Below, piece after piece: positions 60,263 through 64,000 of a DNA stretch of 64,000 nt; positions within the stretch are counted from its first letter, which is position 1; each line of letters starts with the position of its first letter. The notes under the pieces are model-generated. The model did no database searches, was not told the DNA's origin, and was given only the letters and a program-made list of their open reading frames with translations. The stretch spans positions 23,355,235 to 23,419,234 of the forward strand of contig OU964923.1 in NCBI GenBank assembly GCA_918807975.1, read 5' to 3'. Position numbers and translations under genes: made by a program. This stretch comes from Aplidium turbinatum. Taxonomy: Eukaryota; Chordata; Ascidiacea; Aplousobranchia; Polyclinidae.

Positions 60263-60995
60263 CCGTCGAGAGTTTTTAACAAAAGCGCTAACGGCAAATG
60301 ACAATATTTTAAAAGCGCCAGATCATCTATTAATGCCTTGGTGGTCATTTTGATGAGGACACCTTTGAACATGGCCCGATCTGTTTCCCTAATATTTTTT
60401 CTTTCAGCAAGGGTTGTAAAATGTTTATAGACTACAACGCTGGGAAACCATTCCACAAAGCAACAGCACGATGTAAACCAACTCAGTTGCAATGCTGCAC
60501 AGTTCCTAATGTAACTACGCGGATCTCAAGTAGGAGTAGCTAAGCTACTGTAAATTTAAAAAAAAATGCTTGTAAGCCTAGCGACAAAATCCGTCTATTT
60601 AAGTTTAACTTTAACTGCATATGAAACTGATAAGTTGATTTTCATAACATGGGCTATCATTTACAATGCGCCATGGCTTTGTAAAATTTACGAAACTCCA
60701 CTCTGTCAATCTCGGTGACCGGACTTGCGTCAGCGGTTTAAAGCCTCTGCTCTACACGTATGCGAAACTGCCGGGATTAAGCTCTCGAAGAAGCTTTAGA
60801 TCAAATCAATCAATCACAATGTGTAAGAAACAATGGAGATTTAGCAAAGTGTCCCTACAGGATCTTTGAAAATCAGCAGCATCAGGACCGGTCCTTTCAA
60901 ATTTCTAAAACCATTGAATCAGGATAGGATCGAATCTTGAGCTTGTAGAATCAGGAGTGGACCAGGACCACTAAATGTAAAAAAAAACAAAATAC

Positions 60996-62780
60996 ATGTT
61001 ATTCAATAATACAAATAAACTTTCAAACCTCTCTTACACACTGTCTATATGCAATCAACCCATTGAACGTGTCAACACTATTAGTTTTCTAGGCATTTTG
61101 CTGAGCGAAGACTTGTCATGGAAACCCCACATGCTATCTTTACTGCAAAAACTTCGCAAAAACTTTGGAGTTATCTGCAAGGTTAAGCCCTACCTAAACA
61201 CCAACAACTTGATTTGCCTTTATCATTCCTTAATTGAAAGCAATCTCCGGTATTGCATAAGTGTATGGAAGCATGGTCATGTAACTGTTTTAAAAAAGCT
61301 TCAAAAGATTTGCAACAAATTTATAAAAATGATTGCAAAACATGAATCAAATCACTCTGAATCCCATAATTTCTTCACAATTGACGAACTATACACAATA
61401 GAAACTGCAAAATTTATGTTCAAACTCAAACACAATCACTTACCCAATGCTTTAATTCTCTATTTCAACTTAATAACAATTTGCACTCAATATCAACCAG
61501 AAGCAACAATCACTTTTTCCTCCCCTACTTCTCCAAAAGCTTGACTCAACAATCCATTCAGTTTAGTGGAGTTAAAGTGTGGAACCATCTCCCGAAAACC
61601 ATCACTGAAATTAAAACCTTTTCAATATTTTGCATTAACTTGAAAAAGCACTTGCGTTTTGAAAATTAACCTCTAACAACCTATGCTGTAACTCTTTAAT
61701 TATCTGACTGTATTATTGATTGTTGCACCATATCCTGGTATAGCATGCCTTTCCAAATGCCACTTTTGTAAATTTATCCTACATATCATATATTACTATA
61801 TTATACATTAACATATCTTACTATACGTATATCTTATATATTACACCCGACCGGATATGGATGATGATTACTATCTTTACTCTTCCATGAATAAGCTACT
61901 ATACCATTTTGTATAATTTAATATTTGCCAGATAAGAATATATCACTAAGTTAGGCTACTACCAGCTTGCATCTAACTACTCCCTGATTATTATAAGCTA
62001 TTGTGTTCGTTCAGAGGATCGCTTGACTTTTCGTAAGATTATTATTTAGGTTGGTTTGGAAAAGATGCTTGAAACAACTCAGACACTCCATCCTTCATCG
62101 GCACTACCAAAGAATCTCCACCTCTCATTAGCGATACCAAAAACACTCCATCCCTCATTGACGCTATAAAAGATGATTCAACTCTTATTAGAAATACCAA
62201 AAACACGCTGCTATATCATCATGCTTCTTATGCTCTTACATGCGCAGGAAATTAATTTAAAAAACAAAGATTTTGTAACTATTTTATCTTGATAATGAGC
62301 TGCCATATTATGTATTTGTTCTGCAATATATAGGCTACTTAATATCGTTGCTGCGAACACTTTATTTCTGTATGAAATCTGTAAATAGTCCTTGTTTTGA
62401 TAGTCCGTTACGTAATTTCAATATGTGTGTGTAACTGTGTATATTAGTTTGTTTTTGTGATGTTGGGTTCAGTCGTGTTCTCATTGCTTTAAGAATTGGC
62501 GCTCCAGTTGTTCCAGGAACGAGGAGGCGACTGATTCTTAACTAATTCATCAACTTATTTTAAAGTATCAGGTTTTGCTTACCTTGCTTAACTTAACCGT
62601 GCTTAACTATATTTATTGATGCATATACCGCAATATTAGATCCTTTCATGCACGTCTTAAACCATTAAGGTTTTGCCACCTTTTCCTTTTGTTAGTTTTG
62701 TTACTGTATTTCTTTTTCACAATATCATTTCCTTTGCATTCTGACAAAGAAAAATAAATTGAATTGAATTGAAATTGAAT
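60996..62780 (+). mobile_element. LINE 3' part (CR1/L2/Jockey-like), C-terminal reverse transcriptase region
   Basis: The plus frame 60996-61544 gives VNTISFLGILLSEDLSWKPH, LIESNLRYCISVW and LQKICNKFIKMI. These match the post-catalytic RT region ('FLG..ID..L.W..HI..', 'P.L.Y....W'). The frame then shifts near 61485-61540 to SLTQQSIQFSGVKVWNHLPK and FCINLKKHLRFEN, the usual end of such ORF2 proteins. A long 3' untranslated region ends in a TTGAATTGAATTGAA tail near 62757-62780. The 5' part and the catalytic motif are absent, so it is a truncated copy with a frameshift. Confidence 0.85.
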
Positions 62781-64000
62781 CTTGGATAAGACAGATCCGA
62801 ACATCTCTGGCAGTTAACCTTGACAAGAGCGCTTTGCTTGAGGTGACATTCTGCATTTTTCTTCATTATTGGAAATTGCAAAACGTAGAATACCAATTTC
62901 CAAAAAGTAGATCACAAAAAAATGAAACCTTTGTGAAAGCGTGCTTCTGACAAGCTGTTTCTGAAGGTATCGTGAAATTTTGCTCTTTGCTGCTTACTGT
63001 GGCCAAAGATTTAGAAACGGAGCATGACAGCGGAAAATTTGCAAATAAACGAAGAACAAAAACGGATATCATATTGGAAAAAAGTACAAGCTGTTGCAAA
63101 GCTTTGAGGAAGTTGCGAAGTTGTTGCATTTTATTCATTTTCTAACTAACTAATTAGCTAAGTGATCATGATAATATAATATATATGTAGTGTAGACTGT
63201 AGTTGAACAACAATTATGATTGCAGCCCATCAGAATTTTTAACACCAAGCAATGAAAACTATCCCAACTTTCCGGCAAATCCAAGCGAACTGTGACGGAA
63301 TCCGTCACACCATTTCGGTCTATTATATCAAAATCGCAAATACCACTCAACTGGCACTGAGCACTGCTCTAGAATTGTCTTTAGGTTGATTTGGCCTCAT
63401 TTACGATTTTAACCAAAGTATAAAAACGAGATTTGGTCCTTAATTTCAGCATTTCTCTCTACTAAAATGTTGCTGATTGTTGTTTGCCACAAAGATTTAT
63501 TTTAGATTAACATGCTGTTAATTTTGTTCAAGGTCAGCAGTAGCCTAGATTGTGTTCTCAGGAAGCCTAGTTTTAGAAGTTGTACCGTACTTTATCATCA
63601 TGTAGTAGTAGTGCTCATTTGAAATGGTATTAGTATTTTGTTTAATGTGATAGGCTATGTTGTTATGGAATTTTGGAAAGTGTTAACATAAGCTTAGGTA
63701 TATGCCAGGGTGGCCCAAGAGTGAGAGCATGAGAGGTGCAATAATGTTAAAAGGAAAATTTTAGGGACCGCAGTGGGAAAAATGCTTTGAAATAAATGTT
63801 TAAACATTTTGTTTAACCCGTTAAGTGCGTAATTAAATTTTCGAAACTCTCCTTACTGTGCGTATTTAATTTGATCACTCGCAGTATTTTTCGTCGCATT
63901 ATTGCTTGCTAGGATATTGGGGAACCCCCATGACGCAGCATAATACGCTTTTGTTCGATTTCCTTTTGTGTCTATTGCTTTACTTTTTCTGGACTATTGT
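62781..64000. other. no gene seen
   Basis: AT-rich sequence to the window end. Minus frames at 62866-63138 and 63150-63350 have no recognisable motif. Confidence 0.5.

Larger units (their letters stand above)
57240..60500 (-). mobile_element. hAT transposase relic (ZMYM/KIAA1586-like), interrupted
   Basis: Three minus-strand blocks appear in the order expected of one hAT gene. At 60500-60260: WFPSVVVYKHFTTLAER with MFKGVLIKMTTKALIDDLALL. At 59597-58986 (about 200 codons): SEIVASGLLSTLEAKIKAQG with LVKAETYLRLVL. At 58985-58800 (NNPELNRQSMSYQIYSF) and 57360-57250: AACERSFSNLRRLKTWLRNT, the dimerisation end. A SINE separates the first two blocks and an LTR-like block with a minisatellite separates the last two. 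The frames are broken in several places, so it is inactive. Confidence 0.7.

Overview
The window looks like nuclear DNA of an animal. It is AT-rich, has long introns with GT/AG borders, and carries a complete spliced RASA1-type RasGAP gene (SH2-SH3-SH2-PH-C2-RasGAP). Transposon density is high. A small-genome marine invertebrate chordate such as an ascidian would fit, but the species is inference; nothing here identifies it.

Layout. 1-2.1 kb: 5' part of a BEL/Pao-like LTR retrotransposon on the minus strand (gag open to the window edge, likely LTR at 1930-2108). 3.6-5.6 kb: hAT fragments in both orientations and a fold-back element with 84-bp tandem repeats. 6.9-7.7 kb: a second fold-back element enclosing a C-rich, telomere-like array. 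8.1-28.5 kb: RASA1 on the plus strand; I can place 22 coding exons that join in phase into about 939 residues. Its introns hold many ~60-150-bp palindromic MITEs, a hAT MITE with a mariner palindrome nested in it (18.3-19.6 kb), and a three-layer nest of inverted repeats (21.2-22.8 kb).

30.4-53.3 kb: two paralogous seven-transmembrane receptor genes transcribed away from each other (minus 30375-35218, plus 46031-53261). Each has six coding exons with the same intron phases. Exons 2, 4 and 5 have identical lengths (291, 172 and 103 nt). Both proteins share a cysteine-spaced extracellular head (C-x5-C-x7-C-x7-C-x2-C) and both depart from class A GPCR hallmarks in the same places. This is the most interesting gene content. 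The 10.8 kb between their starts holds SINE and MITE copies, a conserved hammerhead-like motif, and a few unidentified short coding-looking segments at 39.3-40.5 kb.

53.5-64 kb: transposon graveyard. It has a hAT MITE with an 8-bp target duplication and a solo LTR inside it, a ~400-bp tandem duplication, LINE 3' ends, a minus-strand hAT relic broken up by a SINE and an LTR-like block, and a long LINE C-terminus with a TTGAA-type tail at 61.0-62.8 kb. No rRNA, convincing tRNA gene, CRISPR array or bacterial-type feature was seen.
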